Below are positions 45,514 to 53,823 of a stretch of DNA of 64,000 nucleotides, in pieces. The stretch's first letter is position 1; each line of letters starts with the position of its first letter. Source of the stretch: Novosphingobium sp. SG707 (GTDB lineage: Bacteria; Pseudomonadota; Alphaproteobacteria; Sphingomonadales; Sphingomonadaceae); the NCBI RefSeq assembly GCF_012275515.1, contig NZ_JAAZQL010000001.1, positions 62,001-126,000 on the forward strand. Reading direction: 5' to 3'. A program made the position numbers and the translations under genes. The notes beneath the pieces were generated by a model that saw nothing but the letters and a program-made list of their open reading frames with translations, searched no databases and was not told where the DNA came from.

Positions 45514-46259
45514 GCCATCTCTCCCTTGTGATCGCGCGCGGCAAGGCGGGCGCGGATAAAACCTATGATCCAACGCGCCGCCAATGCGGCATCCAGCGCG
45601 CCCGGCAGGCTGTCGATGGCGGCCTGCGCGGCGGCGGGGCCAATGTCGTGATAGTGGTGGCGATAGATTTCGGCGGCCTGCGCGCGGGTCATTTCCGGGT
45701 GCGCCTGAATGGTCAGGACATTGGCGCCGATGGTGGTGATCGCCAGCGGGCAATGGTCGTTTGCGGCCAGTACCGACGTATCCGGCGCAGGTTCCACCAC
45801 CTGATCGCGGTGCAGGGCGATCATGCGCAGCCCCTCGGCGCTTTGGGCGGCGATGTCAGGCGGCAACCATTCGGGCATGGTCTGGATGGCATAGGCGTGA
45901 ATGCCCACACCCCAGCTTTCATGCAGCCCTACCCGCCCGCCCAGCGCGGCGTGCAGATGCTGATGTCCATAACAGATGCCCACCACCGGGCGCAGGGCAA
46001 CCGCCTTGCGCACGAAGCGGGTCAGGGCCTGCTGCCATGGCTTGTCCTCATAGACGCTCGCCGGGCTGCCGGTCAGCAGCCATGCATCGCACAGGCGCGG
46101 ATCCTCCGGCAACTCGCCCTCAATGGCGGCATAGACGCGGAAGGCGCAATCATCACCGGCCTGCGCCAGAAGCGGGGGGAACCAGTCGGCAAAACCGCCA
46201 TGTTCGGGCAGCCAGCGCTCAAGATTGCGTCCGCATTCCAGAATTCCTATCGTGATCAT
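45510..46259 (-). CDS. Class I glutamine amidotransferase-like hydrolase (TdnT/AtdA2-like)
   Basis: 249 residues. The nucleophile elbow is GICYGHQHLHAALGG with Cys near residue 96, and the catalytic His is in QAHPEMTR. It is a free-standing GMP-synthase-type GATase domain. In aniline degradation the equivalent gene (tdnT/atdA2) lies with a glutamine synthetase-like gene and an oxygenase; in isopropylamine degradation a gamma-glutamyl hydrolase removes the glutamyl group later. The start at 46259 lies four bases after the ligase stop; an ATG at 46277 would overlap it. Confidence 0.85.
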   Translation of the reverse strand: MITIGILECGRNLERWLPEHGGFADWFPPLLAQAGDDCAFRVYAAIEGELPEDPRLCDAWLLTGSPASVYEDKPWQQALTRFVRKAVALRPVVGICYGHQHLHAALGGRVGLHESWGVGIHAYAIQTMPEWLPPDIAAQSAEGLRMIALHRDQVVEPAPDTSVLAANDHCPLAITTIGANVLTIQAHPEMTRAQAAEIYRHHYHDIGPAAAQAAIDSLPGALDAALAARWIIGFIRARLAARDHKGEMA

Positions 46260-46263
46260 ATGC

Positions 46264-47595
46264 TTATCCCAATTCAAAGAAGCGACGGCGTTCGTCGATC
46301 AGCGTCTTGCCCGCGAATTGGGCGAGCTGTGCCCGGCGCGTGGCGCAATAGGTTTCGACGAAACGCTCGCTCAGCCATTCGCGGGCAAAACTCGAGCCTT
46401 CGAGCGCGGCAATCGCGGCCTCCATCCCATCGGGCAGGGGAACGGCATCGGCGGGCGGCGCGGCATAGCCATTGCCGATGGTCTGCTCGCCCGGTTCGAT
46501 CCGGCCCGCAATCCCTGCCAGCCCCGCCGCAATGGAGGCGGCCGCCACCAGTTGCGGATTGGCATCGGCGCAGGGCAGCCGGTTTTCCACCCGGATCGAA
46601 CCCGGCCCATGGCCCACCACGCGTAGGCATGTGGTGCGGTTTTCGATGCCCCATGTAAAAGCGGGCGGCGCGAAAGTGCCCGGCGCAAAGCGGCGCCAAC
46701 TGTTGACCGTGGGTGCGAACAACAGCATCACCTCGGGCAGGAAACGCTGCAACCCGCCGATGAAATGGCGGAATGTGTCCGACATGCGGTCGGGTCGGGC
46801 CGCGTCCCAGAACAGGGGCGCGCCCTCACCATCCAGCAGCGAGAGGTGGAGATGCGAGGACTGGCTGTCCGCATCAAGCGACCAGCGCGGCATGAAGCAG
46901 GCCGTCTGCCCCCGACGCATGGCCAGAATTTTGAGGAAATTCTTGAGCAGCACGGCCTGATCGGCGGTGGCATCCGCCCGGCCCGGACCGACGCAGGCCT
47001 CCATGAATCCGCCGCCGATTTCCTCGTGCATCTTGCCGAGGCGGATGCCCAGAGTCTGGGCCATATCGGCTACCTGACAATAGAATTCGGACTGAAACGC
47101 CTGATAGATCAACAGGTCATGGCTGGCATGGGCGGTGGCCGTGGTCAGATCCTCGAAACCCTTTTCGGCAAGGCTGGCCGGGGTTTCATCGAACAGGGTG
47201 AATTCCAGTTCAAAACCGATGCGGGGCTGCATGCCCATTTGCGCGCCGCGCGCCAGCACCTTTGCCAGCAGGCTGCGCGGACAGAACCGGGCCGCATCGC
47301 CGGTGAACTGCGCGAAATAGAGGCCGCTGTCGCAGGACTGTTCAAACGGCATCGTGACGCGACTGGCGCGGTCCACGGCCAGCTGGCTGTCATGGAAATC
47401 GGCGCTGTCATCGGTGACGCCCGGCATATCGAGAAAAACATCGGTGGGATCGAGCGCGAGCTGCGCAGGCGACATGCCCACCCCATTTTCCAGAATGCCG
47501 GGCAAATCATCAGCCGCCAGCTTTTGCCCGCGCAGCAGACCATTGGTGTCCACCACCGCCACGGTCACAAAACGATCACCCGATGCAACTGTCAT
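46264..47595 (-). CDS. Glutamine synthetase-like gamma-glutamyl amine ligase
   Basis: 443 residues, GS catalytic fold. Metal and ATP residues are visible in GFELEFTLFD, SSHLHLSLLDGEG and IRVENRLPCADANPQL. The N-terminal beta-Grasp part is short, as in PuuA, IpuC and TdnQ-type enzymes, which ligate glutamate to polyamines, isopropylamine or aniline instead of ammonia. The ATG at 47595 follows AAAAAGGGG. First gene of the ligase-amidotransferase-P450 operon, divergent from an AraC regulator. Housekeeping nitrogen assimilation is unlikely given this context. Confidence 0.88.
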   Translation of the reverse strand: MTVASGDRFVTVAVVDTNGLLRGQKLAADDLPGILENGVGMSPAQLALDPTDVFLDMPGVTDDSADFHDSQLAVDRASRVTMPFEQSCDSGLYFAQFTGDAARFCPRSLLAKVLARGAQMGMQPRIGFELEFTLFDETPASLAEKGFEDLTTATAHASHDLLIYQAFQSEFYCQVADMAQTLGIRLGKMHEEIGGGFMEACVGPGRADATADQAVLLKNFLKILAMRRGQTACFMPRWSLDADSQSSHLHLSLLDGEGAPLFWDAARPDRMSDTFRHFIGGLQRFLPEVMLLFAPTVNSWRRFAPGTFAPPAFTWGIENRTTCLRVVGHGPGSIRVENRLPCADANPQLVAAASIAAGLAGIAGRIEPGEQTIGNGYAAPPADAVPLPDGMEAAIAALEGSSFAREWLSERFVETYCATRRAQLAQFAGKTLIDERRRFFELG

Positions 47596-47700
47596 GGATT
47601 TCCCCTTTTTGGTGATCGACGGCTGCTTGGCGCCATCCTGCACGGGGCCGGTCACCTTTGTTCTGAATGAGGAAAACCTATCATTCGCCCTGCCGATTTA

Positions 47701-47736
47701 TTGATATTTTCATGCAAAAATTTGATATTCTGCGTC
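47701..47736. promoter_or_regulatory. Tandem TTGATATT repeats before the AraC gene
   Basis: TTGATATT occurs at 47701-47708 and again at 47722-47729, 21 bases apart on the same strand, two helical turns. This is the usual spacing for direct AraC-family half sites. It lies in the 141-base region between the GS-like ligase gene and the regulator. Confidence 0.4.
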
Positions 47737-48801
47737 ATGAGCTCCCCATCCCATTCGCCCGCTCCGCTTCATGCCCCAGCCCTGATTCAAGCCAAAGTGC
47801 TTGAAGGCATCATCCATGCCGCCGGGCTGACAAGGCTGGAGGCCTCGCGCCTGCTGGCCGTGGAGGGGCTGCGCCTTGAAAGCCTGTCGGGGCAGAACGG
47901 CGCGGACGGCATGCCCCCCACCGTGCCGCTGGCCACGTATATGCGATTGTTCGAAAGGCTTGCGCAAAACACCGGCACGCCGACGCTTGGGCTGGATCTG
48001 GCAGACCGGATGGGTCCGGGGCTGGTCGGGCCGATCGGCTATGTCCTGCTTTGCTCTCCCACGCTGAGCGCCGGGCTGGAGGCTTTTTCACAAAGTGTTT
48101 TCAGCATTCAGGGTGTGACCAGCTTCGCCTTCTCTCGCCACAGCGCGCCGATGCTGACCTATACGATCAGCGATGAGGACATGCGCCCGCGCCGCCACGA
48201 TGTGGAATTCTCGCTGGCCTATGTCCATCATCTTGTCCGACAGGCACTGGATGGTGCCTTCGCCCCCCGCGAGGTCTATTTCGAACATGCGCGGGTAGGC
48301 GATCTTGCCCATTATGAGCGTTTCTTTGGCTGCCCGGTCTATTTCGAGCAAAGGGCCAATGCGCTGGTGCTGGATGAGGCCGATCTGACCCGTCCGATGG
48401 CGCGCGCCGATCCGACGCTGGCGGCAATGCTGCGGCATTACATTGCGCTGATGGACCGGCGCGATGCTGCGCCCTCGTCCCTGAGCGAAACGGTGGACCA
48501 GGTTCTCTCGGGCATCATCGGCACGCGGGCGGTGACCATTGGCGATGTCGCCGCGCGGCTTGACACCAGCGTCGATACGCTGCGCCGCCATTTGCGAAGC
48601 GAAGGCATGACCTTTCGCGGCATCCTGCGCAAAAAGCGGGCGGCCATGGCCTGCCGCCTGCTTCAGGAATCGGGCCTTTCGGTGCTCGAAGTGGCCAGTC
48701 GGCTCGGCTATGGCGAAACGGCCAGTTTCACCCGCGCCTTCACGGCCGAAACGGGCGAAACCCCTCTCACATGGCGCCGCAAGAACCGATGGCAAGGCTG
48801 A
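47737..48801 (+). CDS. AraC-family regulator (OruR/ArgR-like, Arabinose_bd + HTH_18)
   Basis: 354 residues. The N-terminal sensor (PF12625-like; TPTLGLDLADRMGPG, PIGYVLLCSPTLSAGLEA) is joined to a C-terminal AraC HTH pair (ARLDTSVDTLRRHLRSEG and EVASRLGYGETASFTRAF). Regulators of this branch respond to amino acids or small catabolites such as ornithine. The ATG at 47737 is chosen because homologues have little sequence before it. It is divergent from the ligase-amidotransferase-P450 operon and probably activates it. Its 3' end overlaps the convergent VOC gene by 35 bases. Confidence 0.88.
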   Translation: MSSPSHSPAPLHAPALIQAKVLEGIIHAAGLTRLEASRLLAVEGLRLESLSGQNGADGMPPTVPLATYMRLFERLAQNTGTPTLGLDLADRMGPGLVGPIGYVLLCSPTLSAGLEAFSQSVFSIQGVTSFAFSRHSAPMLTYTISDEDMRPRRHDVEFSLAYVHHLVRQALDGAFAPREVYFEHARVGDLAHYERFFGCPVYFEQRANALVLDEADLTRPMARADPTLAAMLRHYIALMDRRDAAPSSLSETVDQVLSGIIGTRAVTIGDVAARLDTSVDTLRRHLRSEGMTFRGILRKKRAAMACRLLQESGLSVLEVASRLGYGETASFTRAFTAETGETPLTWRRKNRWQG

Positions 48802-49183
48802 TCGGCCGCCCATCCGGATCATGCAGGCGCAGGCCGGTCAGGATCGCGCCCTTGCGGATTTCCTCCACCGCCACGCCGTCACGGCGCCACAAGGCCAGTC
48901 TGGCGGCGACCTCTTGCCCGTCCGCGTCCCATTCCAACGTGATTTCGCCCAATTCGCGCCCCGCTTTGTCTGGCGGCGCGCTATAAAGGGCAAGGTCGTG
49001 ATCGCTCTGGCCAAAGGAAAGAAAGATCGCGCCGCGATAGGGGCCATCAGGGCTGCGCGCGGTGATTTTCATACCGAGCCTATCGCCATACCAGCGCGCC
49101 GAAGCCTCGGCATCACGGACGAACAGCAGGATATGCGCAATGGCGGCAATCCGGATCGGCGGGATCGGCTCATTGGGTTTCAT
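48767..49183 (-). CDS. VOC-family protein 1, second gene of the propeller-VOC module, metal site altered
   Basis: 138 residues. It keeps the first strand histidine (AHILLFV, H17) and the signature FLSFGQSDHDLALY, parallel to the copy at 61485-61997. At the second ligand position it has Glu80 (RELGEITLEW) where the paralogue has His75, and at the last it has Ser (DPDGRPISLAIG) where the paralogue has Glu125. A standard 2-His-1-carboxylate site is therefore not conserved. The ATG at 49183 overlaps the end of the propeller gene by 14 bases, as in the other module. Function is unknown, possibly binding. Confidence 0.8.
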   Translation of the reverse strand: MKPNEPIPPIRIAAIAHILLFVRDAEASARWYGDRLGMKITARSPDGPYRGAIFLSFGQSDHDLALYSAPPDKAGRELGEITLEWDADGQEVAARLALWRRDGVAVEEIRKGAILTGLRLHDPDGRPISLAIGSCGAM

Positions 49184-50198
49184 GGGGCAAATCCAATTGG
49201 GCCGGAACGCCGGGCAACCATGCCATATCGGTGATTTCGCTGAATTCGCGGCGCTGTTTGGCCCAGTGGCGACCGCCATCGGCGCTCATGAAAAGGTGGC
49301 CGAATTTCGTGCCCGCCATCATCACCTCCGGATCGGCCCGATGGGCGCCAAAGGCCCAAAGGCAGGAATTGGGATCGCCCGCCAGTTCGGCGCTCTGCCA
49401 TGTTTCGCCCGCATCCTGCGATTGCAGGATCAGCGTGGTCGTGCCCGGTGTGCCATCGCCGATGCCGATCAGCACGTCCCGATCGCTGCCGGGTTTGCGC
49501 AACAGCGCACGGGCATAGCGCAGGCCCCATGTATCGCGGGCGTGAAACCGCGTCCATGTCCGCCCATCATCGGCCGAGCGGTAAAGCGCGTTGACCACCA
49601 GCGCGAGGATGATTGGCACTTCGCCATCCAGAATGAGGATTGAGTGAATATCGGTGTTTCCGGCATGATCGGGCCATTGCGGGTGGATTTCCTGCCAATG
49701 GTCGCCGCCATCACGGCTGCGGAACAGCCCCCCCGCCTCCACGCCCACCCAGACATCGAGCGGATCGCGCGGATTGACCGCCAGCGCCAGCATACGGGGG
49801 CGGCTGACCCCGGCGCAACGCTCGGGCATCAGCAAATCGGTCTGCTCCCACGTCTTGCCGCCGTCCGTGCTGCGAAAAAACGCAGCGCGAGTGGGCGATC
49901 CGGTCCCGGCGTACATGTAATCGGGGTTGCTTTCCGAAACCGCCAGCTTCCACACGGCAAATCCGCTGAGCGCGCAATCGACCTGATGCCAATGCGCCCC
50001 GCAATCCTCGCTGCGGAAAAGGCCGCGCTCACTGCCCGCCCAGATCGCGCCGTTCCGGCGCGGGTCCACCAGAAGGCAGCGCACGCAATCGTCATATTCC
50101 AGATCCTGGCCCACATTGATGCGATACCAGTTCGTGCCGCCGTCGTGGCTGCGCATGATCGCCTGTCCGTCGGTCGATACCAAAAGCGTCTTCTGCAT
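49170..50198 (-). CDS. Seven-Asp-box BNR beta-propeller protein 1
   Basis: 342 residues, without a signal peptide, so cytosolic. Seven Asp boxes (SxDxGxxW type) are spaced about 45-55 residues apart: SHDGGTNW, SEDCGAHW, STDGGKTW, SRDGGDHW, SADDGRTW, SQDAGETW, SADGGRHW. This fits a sialidase/Vps10-like seven-bladed propeller. No catalytic residues of sialidases were found. The N-terminal 157 residues are identical to the copy at 61984-63021 except near the end, but the C-terminal half differs. It precedes and overlaps VOC 1. Function unknown. Confidence 0.82.
   Translation of the reverse strand: MQKTLLVSTDGQAIMRSHDGGTNWYRINVGQDLEYDDCVRCLLVDPRRNGAIWAGSERGLFRSEDCGAHWHQVDCALSGFAVWKLAVSESNPDYMYAGTGSPTRAAFFRSTDGGKTWEQTDLLMPERCAGVSRPRMLALAVNPRDPLDVWVGVEAGGLFRSRDGGDHWQEIHPQWPDHAGNTDIHSILILDGEVPIILALVVNALYRSADDGRTWTRFHARDTWGLRYARALLRKPGSDRDVLIGIGDGTPGTTTLILQSQDAGETWQSAELAGDPNSCLWAFGAHRADPEVMMAGTKFGHLFMSADGGRHWAKQRREFSEITDMAWLPGVPAQLDLPHETQ
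49741..50198. repeat. Near-identical repeat, copy 1 (with 62566-63021)
   Basis: The 5' half of the two propeller genes is almost the same DNA. By eye only about three mismatches fall in the first 230 bases from the ATG, and about nine, nearly all silent, in the next 230. Homology begins at the start codon and the upstream regions differ, which suggests gene conversion or recent duplication of the coding part. Confidence 0.85.
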
Positions 50199-50247
50199 GG
50201 ATATATTCCCTAACCGGCGCTTTCTCCCTCGCCGGAATGGAATATCA

Positions 50248-50282
50248 ATGCAACAATTACTGGAATAAGAAATTGATTGTTG
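50248..50282. promoter_or_regulatory. ATGCAACAATT motif and CAACAAT/ATTGTTG dyad before propeller 1
   Basis: ATGCAACAATT (50248-50258) recurs at 51488-51498 before the TonB receptor. Here CAACAAT (50251-50257) also pairs with ATTGTTG (50276-50282), 18 bases apart. It lies 50-85 bases before the propeller start, between it and the LuxR gene, a plausible site for that regulator. Confidence 0.4.
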
Positions 50283-50301
50283 TCAAAACGCGATAGATCA
50301 A

Positions 50302-51411
50302 TCAGTGATGCGAGCCGAACAGACCGGCCGGACTGTTCATTACCAGACGCACCAGATCGCTTTGCCGGTGGGTGCGGGTCTTGGCCATCACCTGCTTGAG
50401 CTGGGTTCGCGCGGTGTGGATCGAAACGCCGCGGCTCTGGGCAAAGGCCCTCAGATCCTCTCCCATACATAGATGAGCCAGCAATTCGGCCTCCACCCGC
50501 GTCACACCAAACAGGGCAAACAACTCACCCGGCGCGGGAGAAACCCGACCGTCCGCATCACAGCCAACGATGACATGGCTGGGCCGTCCTAAAGGTTGCG
50601 GGATCGTATCGAAGCCGTCCTGCACAAGCGGCATGGCCCGGATCAGCCAGTCCCCCGCCGGCGTTGTCCAGCGCATTTCACTGGGACCATGAGACAGCAA
50701 CAGACCACGCGCCGCAGTCACCAGCCGGGCGCGTTGGCCAAGGCCGCAGCGCTCAGGAGCAGCCAGAGCGGCATCCGTCATCCATCTTTGCCCGATGGCA
50801 TTGGCGGTGATGATCCAGCCCGATGCATTGCAGAACAACACGCCCAAACGCATCTGGTCAATCAGGAGACGCATGCTCTCGCGTTCCCGTTCGCGCTCCG
50901 CATTTGCCACCGACAGTTTCAGCACTTCGCGGACGTGGGGCATCATTGAGGTAAGCGTCGCGCGGCAATCCTGCGCCAGTGCTTGTCCGCCATGGGCCGC
51001 ATGAACGGCCAGTCCGGCCTCTCCCAATTCGCCCATCGTCATGCGTGCGCCGATGAACTGGCCGAGCCCGCTGTTGCGCAGCTTTTTCTGCCATTCGGCC
51101 ACTTCATCGCTCAAGATATCGGGAATATGGCTGTCCTCAAGCATCACAACCCCGCTGTGCACCGGATTGAGCGCGGCAATCGTGCGCGGGTTGATGTCAT
51201 CCATCGCACCCAGGTCGGCGAAATCGACCGGGGTCTGCGAACAGCCGACCATCCAGCGATGGCGCAAACGGTCTGCCCGGCGATGAAACCAATGAATGGT
51301 GACGCTGCCCGCCCCGGTGCGGGCGCGCAAGGCGTCCAGCACAATCGTCAATCGCCTGGAATCATGCGCCGCGCCATAGAGATGGCCCAGAATACCGGCA
51401 TCATCCATCAC
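50302..51411 (-). CDS. LuxR-type transcriptional regulator with PAS-like sensor
   Basis: 369 residues. The C-terminal HTH reads LFGVTRVEAELLAHLCMGED and ARTQLKQVMAKTRTHRQSDL, with the helix preceding it (SRGVSIHTAR). The middle contains a PAS-like region (GVLFCNASGWIITANAIGQRW) and a basic coiled stretch (NAERERERESMRLL). No receiver domain is present. It is on the same strand just before the propeller 1 gene and divergent from the TonB-amidohydrolase genes, so it may control both. ATGCAACAATT motifs occur in both target regions. Confidence 0.85.
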   Translation of the reverse strand: MMDDAGILGHLYGAAHDSRRLTIVLDALRARTGAGSVTIHWFHRRADRLRHRWMVGCSQTPVDFADLGAMDDINPRTIAALNPVHSGVVMLEDSHIPDILSDEVAEWQKKLRNSGLGQFIGARMTMGELGEAGLAVHAAHGGQALAQDCRATLTSMMPHVREVLKLSVANAERERERESMRLLIDQMRLGVLFCNASGWIITANAIGQRWMTDAALAAPERCGLGQRARLVTAARGLLLSHGPSEMRWTTPAGDWLIRAMPLVQDGFDTIPQPLGRPSHVIVGCDADGRVSPAPGELFALFGVTRVEAELLAHLCMGEDLRAFAQSRGVSIHTARTQLKQVMAKTRTHRQSDLVRLVMNSPAGLFGSHH

Positions 51412-51487
51412 CTGTTTCCCCTGACAGATCGGCTGCTTTCAGGTGCCTTGAGTCGCGCAGGATGGGCAGCCGCAGCACTACGTATTG

Positions 51488-51498
51488 ATGCAACAATT
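51488..51498. promoter_or_regulatory. Second ATGCAACAATT motif, before the TonB receptor and LuxR genes
   Basis: The same 11 bases as at 50248-50258. It lies 77 bases upstream of the LuxR gene start and 123 bases upstream of the TonB receptor start, in their shared control region. Confidence 0.4.
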
Positions 51499-51620
51499 CT
51501 GTAAATTCCTCCATTATTTTTGCAAATATTTGTCACATAATACCGTAAATGGGTGATGCCCCCCGGATCGGCCCGCATCACCATGGCGCCAGAGCAACAG
51601 ACTCTCTGGGAGCACAAGCA

Positions 51621-53759
51621 ATGGGGAAAACAAGCATACTGGCCTTGGCGATCTGCGCCTGCGCCGCAACGCCCGCGCATGCGCAGAACGGTGCGCCGCC
51701 TTCGGATAATGGCGGCGGGCTAGACACGATCATGGTGGTGGCCCGTAAGCGACAGGAAAATGTTCAAAGCGTGCCCATTTCCATCACCGCGCTGACCGGC
51801 GCCGGGCTGGCCGAGCGCAGCGTCAACCGCGTGACCGATTTGGTCGCATCGGTGCCCAATATGTCGCAGGATGGCGGCGGCGCCGTGCTGGGGGCGATCG
51901 GCATTCGCGGCGTGGTTTCGCAAACGCGCAATATCGGTTTCGACAGCGGGCTTGGCGTCTATGTCGATGGCGTGCTTACCGTGCGGCCCAGCGGCGCGGA
52001 TCAGGAATTGCCCGATATTGCCACGCTGGAAGTTCTGCGCGGGCCGCAGGGAACGCTATTTGGCCGCAACACCACCGCCGGGGCCATCAACATCACCACC
52101 CGCAAGCCCAGCCTTGAGCGCACCATTGCCGAAGGCAAGGTGGCGGTGGGCAATCTGGGGCTGGCCGAAGCCAGCCTGTTTGCCACCACGCCGATCGTCA
52201 CCGACAAGCTGGGCATCAAGGTGGCCGGTTCGATTGCCGGGCGCGACGGCTATATCACCAATGTTTATGACCATTCCAAGGTCAACAATCTCAACCGCAA
52301 ATCACTGCGCGGCGGGCTGTTGTGGCAACCTTCGCCCTCGCTGGACATCGCGCTGACGGGAAGCTGGCTCAAGCAGGCCGACCGTATGATCCTGGGCCAA
52401 CCGGCCAGCAACACCGCAGGCGGCCTTGCTGGCCTGCCGGGCTATTACGCCGATCCCTATACCGTGTCGCAGGACCATCCCAGCCAGCAGACACGGGACA
52501 TATGGACCGCAAATCTCAACATCGACTGGCATCTGGGCGCCTACACCATCACCTCGATCAGCGCCTATGGCGACAATCGTTCGCGGTTGATCGTCGATAA
52601 TGACTCGCGCCCCTTGCCCCTGTCCTATTCGGATTTTCAGGATGGCGCCAAACAGTTCACACAGGAACTGCGCCTCGCCTCGCCCACCAGCGGCAGCGTC
52701 GATTATCTGCTGGGCCTGTATTATCTGCATCAGGATGCCGATTCAAACCGCGCGACGGTGGCCTTCGGACCTCCGGGGCCGGGCGCGTTTTTCGGCACGA
52801 TTTCGAGCATTTCCAGCCTCAAGACCGACGCCTTCGCCGGTTTTGCCAGTGGCAACTGGCGCCCGCTGCCCGGCCTGACCCTCAGCGGCGGGCTGCGCTA
52901 TAATCTGGAGACCAAGGATCTGGTGTTCAATCAGACCAACACATCCTTTGTCCCGCTGCCCGATCTTTCCGCACGACTGCATCGCCGCGACACCAATGTC
53001 TCGGGCAATGCCAGCATCACCTATCAGGTGCTCCGCGATACGCGGATCTATGCCAGCATCGCGCGCGGTTTCAAAAGCGGCGGGTTCAACCCCGACATCG
53101 TGGGCGACACCAACATCAGCTTTGGTCCGGAAAACGCATGGTCCTATGAGGCAGGGTTCAAGTCGGACCTGCTGGACCACAAGCTGCGCATCAATGCGGC
53201 GGCTTTCTACACCGATTACAAAGACCTGCAGGTCTCCGCGCTGGTGGGCGCCGCGTTCCAGATCCGCAATGCCGCAGCGGCCAAAATCAAGGGCTTTGAA
53301 GTGGAAGTGACCGCCAAACCCATACGCGCGGCCGAACTTAACTTCGGCGCGGGCTATACCGATGCCACCTATAAGGATTTTCCCGGCTGCGCTCCGGCCA
53401 CCAATTGCGCGGGCAACCGCCTGCCCTTCGTTCCGCGCTTTTCGCTTAACGCAGGCGCACAGATCGGTCAGGATCTGGGCGCGGGCAGGCTGACCGGCCG
53501 GATCGACGTCAACTGGCACAGCAGCAGTTATTTCGAGGCGACGAATACCGCAGACGGCAATCTCCCCGGATATCTGCTGGCCAATGGCCGCCTTGCCTAC
53601 AGCTTTGCCCAGGATCACCTGTCAGTGGCGCTGTTTGCCCGCAACATGTTCGACAAGCGCTATCGGGATTACTCCTTCTATCTCGCGCCTTTCTCCGAGC
53701 GGCTGGACCGCTGGGCGCCGCCGCGCACCTACGGGATCGAACTGGGCGCCAAATTCTAA
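51621..53759 (+). CDS. TonB-dependent outer-membrane receptor
   Basis: 712 residues. Signal peptide (ILALAICACAATPAHAQ), TonB-box-like DTIMVVARKRQENV, plug motifs IGIRGVVSQTRN and RGPQGTLFGRNTTAGA, and a barrel ending in PPRTYGIELGAKF. GGGAG-like site before the ATG at 51621; the frame to 51549 lacks a signal sequence. A hairpin separates it from the exported amidohydrolase 64 bases downstream. Together they look like an uptake and hydrolysis unit for one substrate, adjacent to the LuxR regulator. Confidence 0.9.
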   Translation: MGKTSILALAICACAATPAHAQNGAPPSDNGGGLDTIMVVARKRQENVQSVPISITALTGAGLAERSVNRVTDLVASVPNMSQDGGGAVLGAIGIRGVVSQTRNIGFDSGLGVYVDGVLTVRPSGADQELPDIATLEVLRGPQGTLFGRNTTAGAINITTRKPSLERTIAEGKVAVGNLGLAEASLFATTPIVTDKLGIKVAGSIAGRDGYITNVYDHSKVNNLNRKSLRGGLLWQPSPSLDIALTGSWLKQADRMILGQPASNTAGGLAGLPGYYADPYTVSQDHPSQQTRDIWTANLNIDWHLGAYTITSISAYGDNRSRLIVDNDSRPLPLSYSDFQDGAKQFTQELRLASPTSGSVDYLLGLYYLHQDADSNRATVAFGPPGPGAFFGTISSISSLKTDAFAGFASGNWRPLPGLTLSGGLRYNLETKDLVFNQTNTSFVPLPDLSARLHRRDTNVSGNASITYQVLRDTRIYASIARGFKSGGFNPDIVGDTNISFGPENAWSYEAGFKSDLLDHKLRINAAAFYTDYKDLQVSALVGAAFQIRNAAAAKIKGFEVEVTAKPIRAAELNFGAGYTDATYKDFPGCAPATNCAGNRLPFVPRFSLNAGAQIGQDLGAGRLTGRIDVNWHSSSYFEATNTADGNLPGYLLANGRLAYSFAQDHLSVALFARNMFDKRYRDYSFYLAPFSERLDRWAPPRTYGIELGAKF

Positions 53760-53765
53760 CCTAAA

Positions 53766-53803
53766 GGGCGCGGCTTGCGGGATTTCTCCGGCATGCCGCG
53801 CCC
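53766..53803 (+). terminator. Hairpin between the TonB receptor and amidohydrolase genes
   Basis: GGGCGCGGC (53766-53774) and GCCGCGCCC (53795-53803) form a 9-bp stem with a 20-base loop, seven bases after the receptor stop. A short GCTGTTT follows. It may stop part of the transcripts before the downstream gene. Confidence 0.5.
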
Positions 53804-53823
53804 GCTGTTTCAGGGACATTTCC

